A stretch of 64,000 nucleotides of DNA from Phyto melanocephala (taxonomy: Eukaryota; Arthropoda; Insecta; Diptera; Rhinophoridae): the NCBI GenBank assembly GCA_941918925.1, contig OW799235.1, positions 107,153,947-107,217,946 on the forward strand, given 5' to 3'. Numbering within the stretch: position 1 is the first letter of the stretch; each line of letters begins with the position of its first letter. Position numbers and translations under genes: made by a program. Positions 43,217-54,794 of the stretch are shown in pieces. The notes beneath the pieces were generated by a model that ran no database searches, had not been told where the DNA came from, and was given only the letters and a program-made list of their open reading frames with translations.

Positions 43217-46200
43217 CTGAAACAATAATTTTACAATAAAACAATTTTGTGTTTAATGACTTTTTAAATATAACTTACTTATACCAATTGGTGAGAGTCA
43301 TCATTACGTATAACGAAGCACAAACAAATACAATGTGAAACATGGACCAGGAATAGGTAACACCTTCAGTTTCAGTATCACCATTGCCTTTTGTATCGCC
43401 TGAACCTGCTTCTGCATCTGATAAAACTTCTGTTAAAACTATTTGTCATTAGGTTCAAATCGTTTGTAGATTATTTAAATACATTTAAATTGTTAGTTTG
43501 TGAGGGTGTTTTTATTTATTTATTTTTTTTTTGTCATAATTTACCACAAAAGTATTATTTACAGGAGTTTTTTTTTCAAAAGAAAAGACAAAATAATGTT
43601 AGTTGGTTAAAAACAAGAAAATAATAATAATTTTTTGTTAGTTTTTTTATAACTTTGTGGTGAAAATGAGAGGCGTAGGGTGAGTTTAGCAAAATTGGTA
43701 AAATTTAAATAAAAATGCGATATAAATGTAATGTGTGTTAAATGTGTTAAATGTCTGGTTAGTTTTTATAGTGCTTCTAAACTCTTGGTTCAAATAACAT
43801 TTTTATTTTTAAAAAAACAAAAAACTTACCACGTTTTTCATCAGTATTATTAATTTTGGAGACTTCAACAGCAGAGCTTATACAATTGTATAGAATACAT
43901 AACATCCATACAATTAAACCAATAATATTGGTGGTGTCAAATGTAACCTTTGAATTGGGTGTTGGTGGAGCAACCGTGGTAATGCTGGTGTTGCCTTCAA
44001 TGATGCCAAACATGCCGGGATTACATATCTTTTCTATAAAAAAAATAATAATATTAAATATACTGGGCCAATTCAAAGTGGTTGCATATCAGTCGTATTT
44101 GTACTATTTCATATTATTTTATGCATGCTTAAAATTTTTGTTAGTAATTTCCATACAAAAAAAATAATATGACTTTACACATTTGTTTCCTATGTATAAG
44201 AAATTGTTTATGTTATACTTTTAACCATACTGTCTCTCAGAGAGAATTTCTTCGCTTCTCACCTCTCAGAGAGAATATTTTCTATTTTCTTCTTTCCTGT
44301 ATACATACAATTTTTAACAGCGTCATCTCTTTGTCTTCTTTCTTGTATTAAATACATAAGTTGTTAACAAAAGGTGTTCAAAGTCACTAGTCATATTAAT
44401 ATGAATTATATGATATAGTACAATATGAGAGTCAACTTTGAATTGGCCCACTATATATATTTGTTATATACACAAAATTATTTTATTTCGTTAAAATAAT
44501 TATTTTTTTATATTTTCACATCTTTACTATTTTATTCAAAAAAATTATTAAAAGTTTATAAAGGATTTATTAAACTGTTTTTGTATGGAAATTTGATTTA
44601 TACACCTCTTACAATTTGTATGAATTATACCGTAAATATATGTTTTTTGTCTTACCTGGATTATTAGCTACTGCCGACCAAGTCAAGTAGATTGTATATA
44701 ATGTTACCAAAGAGCTTTGTAATAAACCAGACTGCGGTAAGCGCTCTTGAACAGCTGGCAGAACTGATAGAATACTTACCAGTACGCATAAAATTAAGTT
44801 AATTGAAATAAAAAATTTGTTGAGGCCGCACTCAGTGCTCTATATTGAAATAAAAGAAAATTAAAAATATTAATATAATAACATAGTTTGATATTATAAT
44901 GAGCAAAAAGCGGTAGATACTCTTAAAAGGTTAATTAACGATATTTATGTAATTAAATATATATATTCTTTTAAAACATCTCGTTTTTAAATTTTACAAT
45001 TTTAATCAAATATACATATAAGTAGTTACCTGAGTGAAGTATATGTAAAGTAGCGAAATTCCAGCAATTGAAAGTCCATAACTTAGTAAAGTTACAAATA
45101 CCAAAGCATAGTAGTAGCCGCGATTGTTTTCTGCATTATCTACAAAATGTAAACATTTTGAAGTAATCTTGGTACATACTATGATTATTATTAAATTAAA
45201 TTATGATTAAATTCTATACAAAAAATTCAACATTTTATGGTAAAAAAAAACTAAAACAAACCGAAAAATTATATCTTAGAAATGCGTCTATATATCAATT
45301 TTTTTATGTTTTTTGCTACTAATTCTATAATAATATACATATGTATAATTTTTGTATATATACATATGTATAATCATTTCAAAGATGTATTTACTTAAAT
45401 TTTCGATAAATTAAAAATTATTATTTTCTTTAATATTTTTTGTTTTTAATAGCCGTTTTTAATTTTATAAAATATATGTATATTGTCGCTGCTTGGATGG
45501 ATCTGTTGAGATAATTTTTGAAATTTCTTCAACACTCAATTTTGAACCGTTATTGTTAATACATATATTTACCAAACCGTTTAAGGAACGGTCGCTTAAG
45601 GATTGTCGCAAAAATAAAATATAGTGTCTATGTGTAATACTTCATAGTTACAAAACAAAATTTGCTAGTGCAACGACGATATTATATGTTAATACAATTT
45701 TAAATAATAGACATAATTAAAAAAAAAATTGTGTAAAGATAACTTATTAGAAAAATTTGTACTTAACTTATAAAAAAATCGATAAACAATTTATAAAAAC
45801 AGATTTTCTTAAAACTATCCAATTATAATACATTAAATAAATTTTTTTTCTTGAGCTTCTTTTATTAACAACCATCATTTTGCTACCAAACAATGGGAGG
45901 ATTCTTCAGGGTACATATACAAATAAATAAATATTATTTTTCAGTATATCCTACAATTTACTTTGCAAGTGAAAAATTTTTCTTTAAAACTAAGTGCTAG
46001 ATCCTATAAAAATCTTTTACTAGGCCTATTATGCCAATTATAATAAACTTACCAATCCAATTTTCTGCTATTGAATGAGCAAAATCCACAATTATAATCA
46101 ATTGAACCAGTATAAAAGCCAGCCCTCCAATCAAACCCACCCACATCATGGCTGGACCAAATGAACCATCCGGAATGAAAATAGCGCCGATTGCAGCACC

Positions 46201-46852
46201 AAAGCAAATTAAAAATTTCAATGGCCAAAATTCATTTTGTATATGTGAACGTGGGTCGCGTGATGATTTAACACCCAACATAATCAAAGCCATTAGCGTA
46301 AAAAAGCAGGCCAGACCAAAGCATATACGATAAACTGCCATATAGCCAAGAGCATAATCACAGTCGACTTGTAGAGAACCACCCGAAAATGTATCAAGTG
46401 CCTTAGAACTAACTGTAGAAGTGGAATTTATACAAAATGGCAACTTCTTTAAAGTACCTTGTAGGCCAGGAGACAGAGCTATAGCTCCCAAAACTGTGCC
46501 TACCAGCAACATAAAAGCATACATAAAACGTGATGAGGTAGAGTTCTTGCATGATGGACAGGCGCTGCAACACATACTTGCCGCTGTACCAGTGCAGCAT
46601 AGAGCACACTGAAGAAAAAAAAATAATACACGTTAATATATCACTTAAACCTGTGATTCATTGTATACTAAGAAGTTATAATTAAATTAAATATTAAGAA
46701 AATAATTTGTATATAGTGACAAATTCATGTTGATTTATTGATTTTTTCACTTTGTTTACATTGGAAAATAACAAAGACTTCCATATGTTAACAAAATTTT
46801 TGTAAAATATCTTTACCTGAGCGGCCGAACATAGTCCTAACACTGCTCCCAT
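43078..46852 (-). CDS. Serinc: Serine incorporator (SERINC/TMS1 family) multipass membrane protein, seven coding exons
   Basis: Polytopic membrane protein of the SERINC family, first described as helping serine enter phosphatidylserine and sphingolipids and later linked to lipid scrambling. Coding exons (minus strand): 46852-46817, 46608-46053, 45139-45030, 44839-44656, 44033-43830, 43429-43279, 43216-43078. All sites are GT-AG with consistent phases and give 459 aa, a usual length. Visible features: start [12 protein letters not shown], a Cys-rich stretch [20 protein letters not shown] (13-32), about ten hydrophobic segments, a sequon NST at N73 in the first luminal loop, the AVYRICFG segment, FIPDGSF, and a C-terminus with the family-typical [16 protein letters not shown]. 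The region [20 protein letters not shown] is a hydrophilic loop, the usual variable part of the family. Got1 lies 3.8 kb downstream on the same strand. Family call is secure; the symbol is by homology. Confidence 0.95.
43279..43429 (-). CDS. Serinc: Serinc coding exon 6
   Basis: 151 nt completing Glu, then an acidic loop, then [19 protein letters not shown] to LTNWY plus two bases of Lys. Acceptor TTTTAACAG, donor AA|GTAAGT. Confidence 0.93.
43830..44033 (-). CDS. Serinc: Serinc coding exon 5
   Basis: 204 nt completing Glu, then [14 protein letters not shown] through a membrane segment [19 protein letters not shown] to NNTDEKR plus one base. Acceptor TTTATAG, donor G|GTAAGT. Confidence 0.93.
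44656..44839 (-). CDS. Serinc: Serinc coding exon 4
   Basis: 184 nt, [18 protein letters not shown] through [14 protein letters not shown] plus one base. Acceptor AATATAG, donor G|GTAAGA. Confidence 0.94.
45030..45139 (-). CDS. Serinc: Serinc coding exon 3
   Basis: 110 nt completing Asp, then [18 protein letters not shown] to YIYFTQ. Acceptor TTTTGTAG, donor CAG|GTAACT, ends in phase 0. Confidence 0.94.
45482..45640 (-). other. Exon-like open segment inside Serinc intron 2, unidentified
   Basis: On the minus strand an open frame reads [58 protein letters not shown] and a TAA. Amino-acid composition is protein-like, unlike the Lys/Asn/Ile/Phe noise of nearby ORFs. There is no ATG, and the possible acceptor upstream (GAAG or ATAG) does not give a phase that joins Serinc exon 2. 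Not a known Serinc part. It could be a nested gene's last exon, a retrotransposed fragment or chance. Confidence 0.35.
46053..46608 (-). CDS. Serinc: Serinc coding exon 2
   Basis: 556 nt from [11 protein letters not shown] to AHSIAENWI plus one base. Acceptor TTCTTCAG, donor G|GTAAGT. It holds the Cys-rich N-terminus and about five membrane segments. Reading past the donor gives a spurious KFIIIG tail. Confidence 0.95.
46817..46852 (-). CDS. Serinc: Serinc coding exon 1
   Basis: 36 nt, [12 protein letters not shown], ending CAG|GTAAAG in phase 0. Too short to show as an ORF; supported by the family-typical first twelve residues and the splice fit to exon 2. Confidence 0.92.
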
Positions 46853-46990
46853 ACTGTTTTATATAGATTTATTCAACTGCTGATTCAAATTATTTTTTTT
46901 TTCAATTTAATTTAATATTTTAAGGCAAATTGCGTTGTTTTTTACCTTTTCACTTCAATTCGATTAAACTTCTATGAATGAAAATATACA
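46853..46990 (-). promoter_or_regulatory. Probable Serinc 5' UTR with a short leader intron
   Basis: Upstream of the Serinc ATG, a GAAAAG|GTAAAA donor (exon end 46946) and an AAACAG acceptor just before the ATG (exon start 46853) would define a 92-nt leader intron. The acceptor has a poor pyrimidine tract. Inference only; the transcription start is not visible. Confidence 0.35.
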
Positions 46991-47147
46991 CAAAGATTTA
47001 AGTAATCAGCTGTTTAGTTGTTATTGTAAAAATGAGAATACACATTCACAATAGAATGTTTAAATGTAATTAAAGCGATATAGCGACCGTTGTTTGGTGT
47101 AATGAAATGTAAATATACCAAATATATTGTTTGTTACTAATTTTCGT

Positions 47148-47402
47148 TATTCATTTCCGACCGCATAAAGAATATATTTTCTGTGAGCTTATGAATAGCG
47201 GAGTCAAATGAGAATTATCCGTATCTGTACGTCTATCCGTGTGTAAATCAAATGTTTTGAAATCAACGTTTTGAAGCGCCTGACTTGCCGAGACCCGTGA
47301 GTGGTATTAAAATATCAAAAATATTCCAGAGAAGATTGGTATTGAAAATAGGCATAATTGCCTGATAACTTTCTGCTTCTGTAACTTTGTTTTTTTTTTT
47401 TT
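47148..47402 (+). mobile_element. Old Helentron-like 5' fragment
   Basis: CATTTCCGACCGCATAAAGA, ATATTTTCTGTGAGCTTATG, GTCTATCCGTGTGTAAATC, TTTGAAATCAACGTTTTGAA and GTATTAAAATATCAAAAAT in the usual order. Both ends are missing and it is well diverged from the other copies. It lies about 300 bp upstream of the Serinc start. Confidence 0.7.
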
Positions 47403-47644
47403 TTTTAACCACAATAATTACAATTTTTCAGCTCTAATATAATTTACAGGCACGCTTGTGAATATTTGTGAATATGATACGTCTCTAGAGATATTTCTAA
47501 ACATTTTTAAATAAATCGGTCACTAAGCTGCAAAATTATAGGCAAATGTTGTTTTGAAAAATTTATATATATATATATATATTTTAATATGTATATAGAA
47601 TCTTTCAAGATCCGAAATTATTTTTGGACACTTTAAAGACAGCA

Positions 47645-47903
47645 AATTCTGTGGCTTGGAGCTAAAAGGGCCAATGTCAAAATATTTACTTTTGAGAAAA
47701 TTTGAATTGAACTTTAACTTTTATATATGCTTTCATACTGACATTGGCCAGCATTTTATTTATGAAGCTGTGCTGGGTTAAGTATGACTTTAGCTGTTTT
47801 ACCATAATGAAATACATAGAGCCAGAAAACAAATCTAATGCAATGATTAACTCAAAAGAGCAAAAAAGTGACATTGGCCCTTTTAGCTCAAAGCCACAGA
47901 ATT
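47645..47903. mobile_element. Inverted-repeat element, 259 bp, AATTCTGTGGCTT ends
   Basis: Left AATTCTGTGGCTTGGAGCTA AAAGGGCCAATGTCA and the reverse complement of the right end AATTCTGTGGCTTTGAGCTA AAAGGGCCAATGTCA differ at one position in 35. The interior carries one more TGACATTGGCC near 47740. No ORF of note. Confidence 0.75.
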
Positions 47904-48239
47904 ATAAGCCGTGATCTCAAAAATTATTTTTAAGATAATCTAGCATATCGGATTTAAGATATAAGCTCCAAAATACAACTGGTTCGGTGCTTTTCTTAAA
48001 ATTTTTAAACTAAATCTATTTGTTTAGCTTCTATACCATATAATATGGGAGGTATCAAATGATAAGGCCTGACTAGTTGAGCACAATCATTTATGTAAAA
48101 ATCAAAAATTACATCGGAATAAATAAAGAAAATGGCGTATAACTATTTGTTTACATATAAAATGTATACGATTTTATTAGTTTTTATTGCAATGCAAGTG
48201 GATATACAATATTTTTGGTAAAAATTAACAAATTTTTTT

Positions 48240-48603
48240 ATGTTCTCACTCTGGAGCATGCGAAGTACAGCTGGCCAAGCTGATCTAGTGCAAGTAGCTA
48301 AAAATGAAAACTTATTTTTTATGTGCGTGGCCCTGCCCACTTTTCTAATCATGAAATTGTATAATCATGACAGTTCTATATGTATGCAAAGTTTCAGAAA
48401 AATCTGTCAAGTGCATGTAGCTAAAAATTATAACTTATTTTTTATGGGCGTAACCCCGCCCATTTTTTACCACCCACAATCACTCCCTGGAATGTGTACA
48501 ACCACTTGCAAAGTTTGAGTCCGATCGGCTTTACGGTTTCGGAGTCTAACTAACACACACACACAGACAGACAGAGTTTCACTTTCATATACATATATAG
48601 ATT
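48240..48603 (+). repeat. Dispersed repeat with two internal units and an AC-rich tail
   Basis: Two related units, GTGCAAGTAGCTAAAAATGA...TGCGTGGCCCTGCCCAC (48288) and GTGCATGTAGCTAAAAATTA...GGCGTAACCCCGCCCAT (48411), each followed by GCAAAGTTT..., then GTCCGATCGGCTTTACGG, ACACACACACAGACAGACAG, and TTTCACTTTCATATACATAT ATAGAT. The ending is typical of insect dispersed repeats; class unknown. Confidence 0.5.
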
Positions 48604-50074
48604 TGTATGCTCAGTTTATTACACACCCTTAAAGTTAGATGTATCGAGTGAATATTGTGTTTTTCAACGTTTTTGTGTTAATTTATATTGCTTGTACAAT
48701 TAAATTATACAGTTTTTAGCAGATAAAAGAAATTTAAAAAAAATTAAAAAATTTTTTCTTATATCTCTTCTTTTTCATAGTTTTTTTTTTTTGCTGGGTT
48801 AGATTTTCAAACATACTTTTGTGATTTGATGTTGATATGTGTTTGATAAGTGAAATCTAACTTTAGTTTTAATTATTCTAGTTGAAGTACAAACAAAACT
48901 TGTGATTAAAATGATTTTTGGTAAAATGTTCTGTATGCAAAAGGACACTAAATTATTGAATTATAAATTTATGTAATCTAAGCCAGACAGTAATTTATGT
49001 ATAATAATTCAAAATTTAGCGATAAATTGTTATTTAGAAGATGGTCATGCAATCAGCTTAAAGTCAGACTCACAATAAGAAGATGCTGGCAATAACACGT
49101 TTTTTAATACGTTATATACGTTAATATCAACCATAAAAACTTGTATCATACTTAACTAGTACCCACCATAAAACACGAAGGACCACGGCGAACAAAATTA
49201 AGCTTCTTATCGCCATTTGTGATAAGTGTAACAAAAAAAAAAAAACAAAAAAAAAAAAAAATAGGTGAAGTCAAAATTATTCAATTATACACATGTTAAA
49301 CAATTTAATTGATTAACATATTTCCCCACATAAAGCTTAACTTTTTACATATTCTTTGTTTTTGTAATTCATTCAAGCGTAATAACCAATCAGTTTATAA
49401 AAAAACAATGACTTGAAAAAATTCAGTACAAAAACTTCTATACTTACCAGTACGTATAATAAAAATCTGTGCAAGGATCATAAATCAAGTTTTTTGTTTT
49501 TTTTAGTATATCTAGAAATTAATGATGCATGGTTGTGCATGCACTTAGAATTTTCATGATTTTAACCATTTGATAGTTGCCTAAATGATTTGCAAACCAA
49601 TTTTGTTGAGAAAATTTAAATTAAATGTTTAAAACTACAAAAATAGTTGAGAACAAAAAAAAACATTATTAAACTGGCATTTAAATGTTCAAATGTGCTG
49701 CAGAAAAATGCTAATTGTAGAATATAATAAACTGTTTTTGTTACACAATTTTAATTATTTAGTGAAATTATTGCCTAAAAATTAAATGAAAATGGCTCAT
49801 ACAGATTGAACAAAATATTTGTCGTATGAAAAGCAGCTACACTTTTAAGAACAATAAAGAAGTCTAGAGGTCACATTACTCAAGAGTAAGTAAATGTAAC
49901 GTAATGTTTTTTTTATTATACTGATAAAAATTCTATATATTATTATTGTGTTTATTTGTTTTATAAATTATTAAATTTATTTACAAAATACAACAAATAT
50001 GCGCCCGATAACTAAACCGTATGCGCTAAAAAAAACTTAATTTACATTTTAAAATATAAAATAAATAAAAATAA
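48604..50074. other. AT-rich stretch, no gene seen
   Basis: A-runs at 49230-49260. A short coding-like string MRPITKPYALKKT (49999-50037) just before the LINE was noted but cannot be supported as a gene. Confidence 0.45.
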
Positions 50075-51120
50075 GGTTCACTCCAGAATTTTAGATTTTT
50101 CAAATTGCAATAATATCATAAATAAAGAACAATTTGGTTTTCGAAAAGAGCATTCCACTGTACATCAACTTAAGAGAGTTGTTAACTTTCTTGAATGTAA
50201 TAAAAGTAATCGAAATAGTACTGGAGTCGTTTTTCTTGATATCGAAAAAGCTTTTGACTCAATCTGGCATGATGGACTAGTGTATAAATTAAATACGTTA
50301 AATTTTCCAATTTACCTTCAAAAACTTATCAAAAGCTTTTTAGATAAACGTACGTTTGTTGTATCTGTCAATAACAAATTTTCTAGTGAAAGGCAAATAC
50401 CTGCGGGCTTGCCGCAAGGATCAGTATTATCCCCTACACTATACTCGATATATACATCTGATGTTACTCTAAGAAGAGACCATGATGCAGCTTTTTACGC
50501 GGATGACAGCGCCTTTATTTGTTGCGGTAAAGTCTCGAATGCGATTATTAGAAGAATGGAAAATAATCTTAAATTAATTCGTAAATACTATGACAAATGG
50601 AAAATAAAAGTCAATGACGATAAAACTCCATTCAACAAATCGCGAAAACGCTTTCCTACTAGATATTTATCGTCTAGGGGAACAATTATCCCATTGAAGG
50701 ACGAAATTAAATATCTAGGAGTAATCCTTGACAGAAATTCAAACAGCATGTTAATTACATTTGCGAGAAGGCAATTAAGTGTAGTCGTGCGTTATACCCC
50801 TTAATTGGCCGAAGATCAAATCTTAATATAAAGAACAAAGTTCTTATTTACAAAATGTGTATTCGACCGATTATGACCTATGGTTGTCAAATCTGGTCCC
50901 AAAAGGCTGCTAAAACGCATACAAAAAATTGCAAATCATTCAAAATAAAAACTTGAAAATAATACACAATCTACCTTTTAGATATCCAACTTATCTTCTA
51001 CACAGAAACTTTGACTTCAAAATGTTTAATTCATTGACAAGGGAACTGACGCTGTCATTTAATGAAAAATGCAGAAGGTCAAATTTTGAAATAATAAGAA
51101 ATTTGCTGAACAACCACTGA
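50075..51120 (+). pseudogene. LINE reverse transcriptase, partial, two or three frameshifts
   Basis: Protein part of the Jockey-type LINE described in the element entry. The reverse transcriptase palm motifs are intact (D in DIEKAFD, FYADD), but the N-terminus is missing and the C-terminal third is out of frame, so no active enzyme is expected. Confidence 0.9.
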
Positions 51121-51345
51121 GGGTCTTTTGTTTAAAAGACACATTTCAGTGATTGTTTTAAAATCTCTTATAACTTCTAAGTTGATGCGAGGTTTTTTAT
51201 GAACAACTTTTCCTTAAATCTGTGATATTAGTAGTTTCTTTATTTTATTAATAAGATGTTAATTGTTGTAATACTATATGTAAATTCTCATAACTCTGTT
51301 AATGATATTGATAAAATGAATAAGTTTTTAATAAAGGATAATAAT
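50075..51345 (+). mobile_element. 5'-truncated Jockey-type LINE
   Basis: One frame is open from the truncation point to 50804: EQFGFRKEHSTVHQLK, VVFLDIEKAFDSIWHDGLVY (motif A), AGLPQGSVLSPTLYSIY (motif B), AAFYADDSAFICC (motif C), VNDDKT, and IKYLGVILDRN. Frameshifts near 50745 and 50920 lead into EKAIKCSRALYPLIGRRSNL, IRPIMTYGCQIWSQKAAK, LQIIQNKNLKIIHNLPFRYP, and a stop at 51118-51120. A 3' UTR and an AATAAAGGATAATAATAATA tail follow. Missing: ORF1, endonuclease and the first RT motifs. Only a few lesions, so the insertion is fairly young. Confidence 0.92.
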
Positions 51346-51396
51346 AATAAAAATAAAAATAAAATTTTCAACGTAAAAAATTAAATTTTAAAGGTA

Positions 51397-51496
51397 CTAA
51401 AATTGCTAACAGAAAAATTTTGATGCCATTAGGTCCGAGAAGGGTATGTAACGTGAATCAATTTATGGAAAAATATCAAGAACATTTTGATTTGTA
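51397..51496 (+). other. Short coding-like segment downstream of the LINE, unidentified
   Basis: GT ACT AAA ATT... reads TKIANRKILMPLGPRRVCNV, NQFMEKYQEHFDL and TAA, preceded by an ATTTTAAAG that could serve as an acceptor. Composition is protein-like and codon-like. No start and no recognised family. Possibly the last exon of an unknown gene or a chance open segment. Confidence 0.3.
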
Positions 51497-53254
51497 ACGT
51501 TATTGTATTAAGTGTGCGATTTGTTTATGATTTAAATTAAGAGAAAATAATATACATATAGGAACATAAAATTACATATTTAATTTTCTTTACGATTTCT
51601 CTATAAAATAAGAACCAAATAATAAAAAATTAAATTTTATCACAAAAAATCCAAAACAAACATTAAATTTATTTCAAACAGAAATTTAGTAGTGAATTTA
51701 TAAAAAATTTCTATAAGTAGACAATTTTCCTAAATCTTATCTCAATATCAAAATTATAAAGAATTTTCAATAAACAAAAAACGCCTCTTAAGTAAACTAA
51801 AACAACAAATTAAATATTTTTAATAATATTTTTTAAAATGACATTTTACAAGCACACCTTCCTTGAGTGATTGTTAAATTTTCCATGTAAATACACAATG
51901 GCACACAAAAGAATTGATGATTGTAAAACATGGTTCTATTTTTATTTAAAAAAACATACTGTGAGGTTTCTGTTGTCAGCAGGAAGTTAAATATCAAACA
52001 ATAGTTTTTGTTTGTATGAAAACAAAAATTCTTTTTTAAGTTTTTTCGTCGTTATTGTTGTAGAGTTTCCTTTATTCGTGTTTATTTTTTATGTTGAGCC
52101 ACAAAGTAAATAAATTACTTATGTATGGTATTTTATCTTGTTGTTGTATTTATAGTACTCAAACGTAAAAACAAACAAGTTGAACAAATGTTGATGTTTA
52201 TTTAATAGAAAATACTTTTCAGATAATAAATGTTTCTAAATTATCTAATTTTTTTTAAAGGATAAAATTATGTCTTTTAAATTAAATGTGGTGTTTTCTG
52301 ACAAACATCGTTTCTGTTTGATTCTTTTTTTGTGCACACATGGCGTATGAGTGATATTAAATAAATTCTACACATACACAAAAAATGAGAAAGAAGTGAT
52401 TTTCGGGGCTTTAACTAGTAGTAATAAAGTGATTCAATTTAGGTGATAACACTCATGATTTTAACATTATCGTGTCACTAGAGAACTAATAGGTGAATAG
52501 AAGGCATGCATATTTAGTAAAATAACCCGATTCATGAGATATAGACGTTTGTTTCAATGAATTGTAGAAGATTAGAGATATTTTAAAAGATTTTGCACCC
52601 ATATTGACGGACATCATTTATGACATATCCAGTCATTTGAAATTAATCTTTTTGCACAATTGATTTAGAAGTTCTAAGAATCTAATTCACTGTTGCATTA
52701 TTTTCAAGCGATTTTTTTTATGGGTTAATGTTTTAAGTCATTTTAAAATTTTAGAAAATTTTGATACTTTATTATAATTTATTATAATTATTAATTTATT
52801 ATTTGTTTTTTTTATTTTTTATTAATTTTATGATTTCAATTATTTTTTGCTTTTTTTTATAAATTTTTTGAATGAAAAAATTTTAATATTTAAAAAAAAA
52901 TATTTTTTTTTGTACTTTCACTTTATCGGAAATTAAACTATAATTTATTCATAGACTTTCACGCAACAAGATTTATTTTATTTGTTATACATGCAGCTTT
53001 AATATTAAGTACAAAAACTGGTTAATAGTTGTTGCTGTCTATTTTTTATAAATTTTTGGGACTAAAAAATTATGTTATTTTTTCGACTTGTTCCTCAATA
53101 ACTCGAAAACTTATTATTAAATCAGAAAATAGTATTAGGAAGACTTAAAGCTGGCGTAATTAAACATTTTTTGAATTATTTAACAAAATCTAGTACGTCG
53201 TTTCAAAGTTACGACAAGATATATGGAGCAGCCTCTTTAGAAATCTAAAAAATT
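51497..53254. other. AT-rich stretch, no gene seen
   Basis: Poly-A/T tracts (52730-52920). No coding or repeat signature recognised. Confidence 0.5.
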
Positions 53255-54365
53255 AAAAAAAAACCACCAACAATTTTGTGAACTTTTACAGCACAAATTT
53301 TATTTTTTTATTAATAACTGTAATCGCTGTAGAATAATCTCTTTATACTAAAATACGCAATAATTTCTTTGTAAAACTTCGATATGCAATAAATACATAA
53401 ATATTTTTTTAAATTAAGTCTTTCAATGATAATAGGCATTAAAGTAGGCGTGTCAATATAGTTTCTGCTAATAAATACAACTTAGATATGCATTTCAATA
53501 TTTTTTCTTCAAAAAACTTTGTCCATAGAGAAATTATATGTATTTAAGATAAAGTGTTATATGGGAGGTAGGCGTTAACAGTAGATTATGTTAAAAGTGG
53601 GCATTGCAGTAGGCGTGTCAAAGTAGTTTCTACTATTGAATTCAATTCAGATGTCTCAATACAGAGTCCTTTATTCTTCCTAATTCTTTATTCATATAGA
53701 AATTTCATGAATTTGAGATAAAGCGTGAAATGGGAGGCGGGCGTAAAAGTAGGCATGTCACATTTATTTTTCGTTAGAACAACGCCTTTGACAAAAAAGC
53801 AATGTTTGCAAAATTTTAGAATAGTACATCCAATTTTGTCAGTTTTATTAAGTTTTAAATATACCGAAAAATACACTGTGCGGTATAAATTTTCGTACCT
53901 TTTGATCTAAACCTCTAACCCAATGCATAGATTTACGCAATTTTCAGCGAAAAATATTTTTTTTACTCAGGAAATATATATTCGAAGTTTTATGGCTCTA
54001 CGTTAATGCGTTTGGACACAATTGCATTTTATTCGATGTTGAAAGGACATGGTTTTTTTCAACTCCTCTTGCATTACGATTTATTTATTATTTATTTATT
54101 TCTAATATTTTGATTTAGCCAATTTTCAATACCAAACACACCTTGTGTATAAAAATATTCTGGCAAAATTTAAGACCCTTAGTTTTTTCGGTTCGACCTC
54201 TATCGTGCTTTCAATAGACGGACGGACATAGCTAGATCGTCATAAAATGAATGATTCAGAATATATATACTTTATAGGGACTAAAATGGATATTTTGATG
54301 TGTCACAAACAGAAAGACAAAATGAATATACCCCCATCATTTTTTTGGTGGCGGTGTAATAAAGT
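53255..54365 (-). mobile_element. Second Helentron-like family, 1.1-kb copy
   Basis: Begins ACCACCAACAATTTTGTG (hairpin lost) and follows the 26780-28716 copy block by block: ATCGCTGTAGAATAATCTCT, ATGGGAGGTAGGCGTT, AAATACACTGTGCGGTATAA, 'GGACGGACATAGCTAGATCG', ending TTTTTTTGGTGGCGG. It has one copy of the segments that are duplicated in the 26780 element. Confidence 0.75.
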
Positions 54366-54383
54366 TTATACTCTATAACTTAA

Positions 54384-54794
54384 CAATTCATCTTACAGCA
54401 ATTTTGAAACCGGTTGAAATATTTTAAATGCTGAGACAAGTTAGTGAGAAGAAGAATCGAGTGCACAACACTCAAGAACAGTTGAAAATTTTGCTGTTGG
54501 AGCCCATAGAGTTGAAGATAACTCAGTTTTGTCCATATTTTTTGTTTTCTGCAAACAACCTGAATAGCTGGAAATGAAAGATGTTGATGTGAACGAAGTT
54601 TTTTTGAACAAGCCAGCGCTACGTTTAACATATTCACATTGTGATTTCTCGAAGAGGTGATTACCTGTAGCCATCGAAATGGTTGTGACTTTTTTTTGTT
54701 TATTATTAACTTCAGACGTCCAAATAAGTGATACAAAATAATAAGATCCTGCAAGCATAGTCGTGTTGACCATTTGGCTGATATTGTTTTCCAC
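54384..54794 (-). other. Unidentified less AT-rich block with two long overlapping open frames
   Basis: Two minus-strand frames stay open for 117 and 124 codons. The longer-looking candidate reads MVNTTMLAGSYYFVSLIWTS... and ...GNHLFEKSQCEYVKRSAGLF. Base composition differs from its surroundings. Neither frame resembles a protein I know, and with two frames open the openness may simply reflect the lower AT content. The block starts right outside the end of the Helentron-like copy at 54365. Confidence 0.3.

Noticed and set aside
43777..43829. Extension of Serinc exon 5 as [15 protein letters not shown]
   Set aside because: Intron read-through past the GTAAGT donor.
45997..46052. Serinc exon 2 reading on as [17 protein letters not shown]
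   Set aside because: A consensus donor G|GTAAGT lies at 46053/46052, and the next exon continues the SERINC sequence in phase.
48240..48518. 92-codon ORF with a repeated NLFFMCVALPTF-like string
   Set aside because: The repetition comes from two DNA units of a dispersed non-coding repeat; other frames show the same periodicity.
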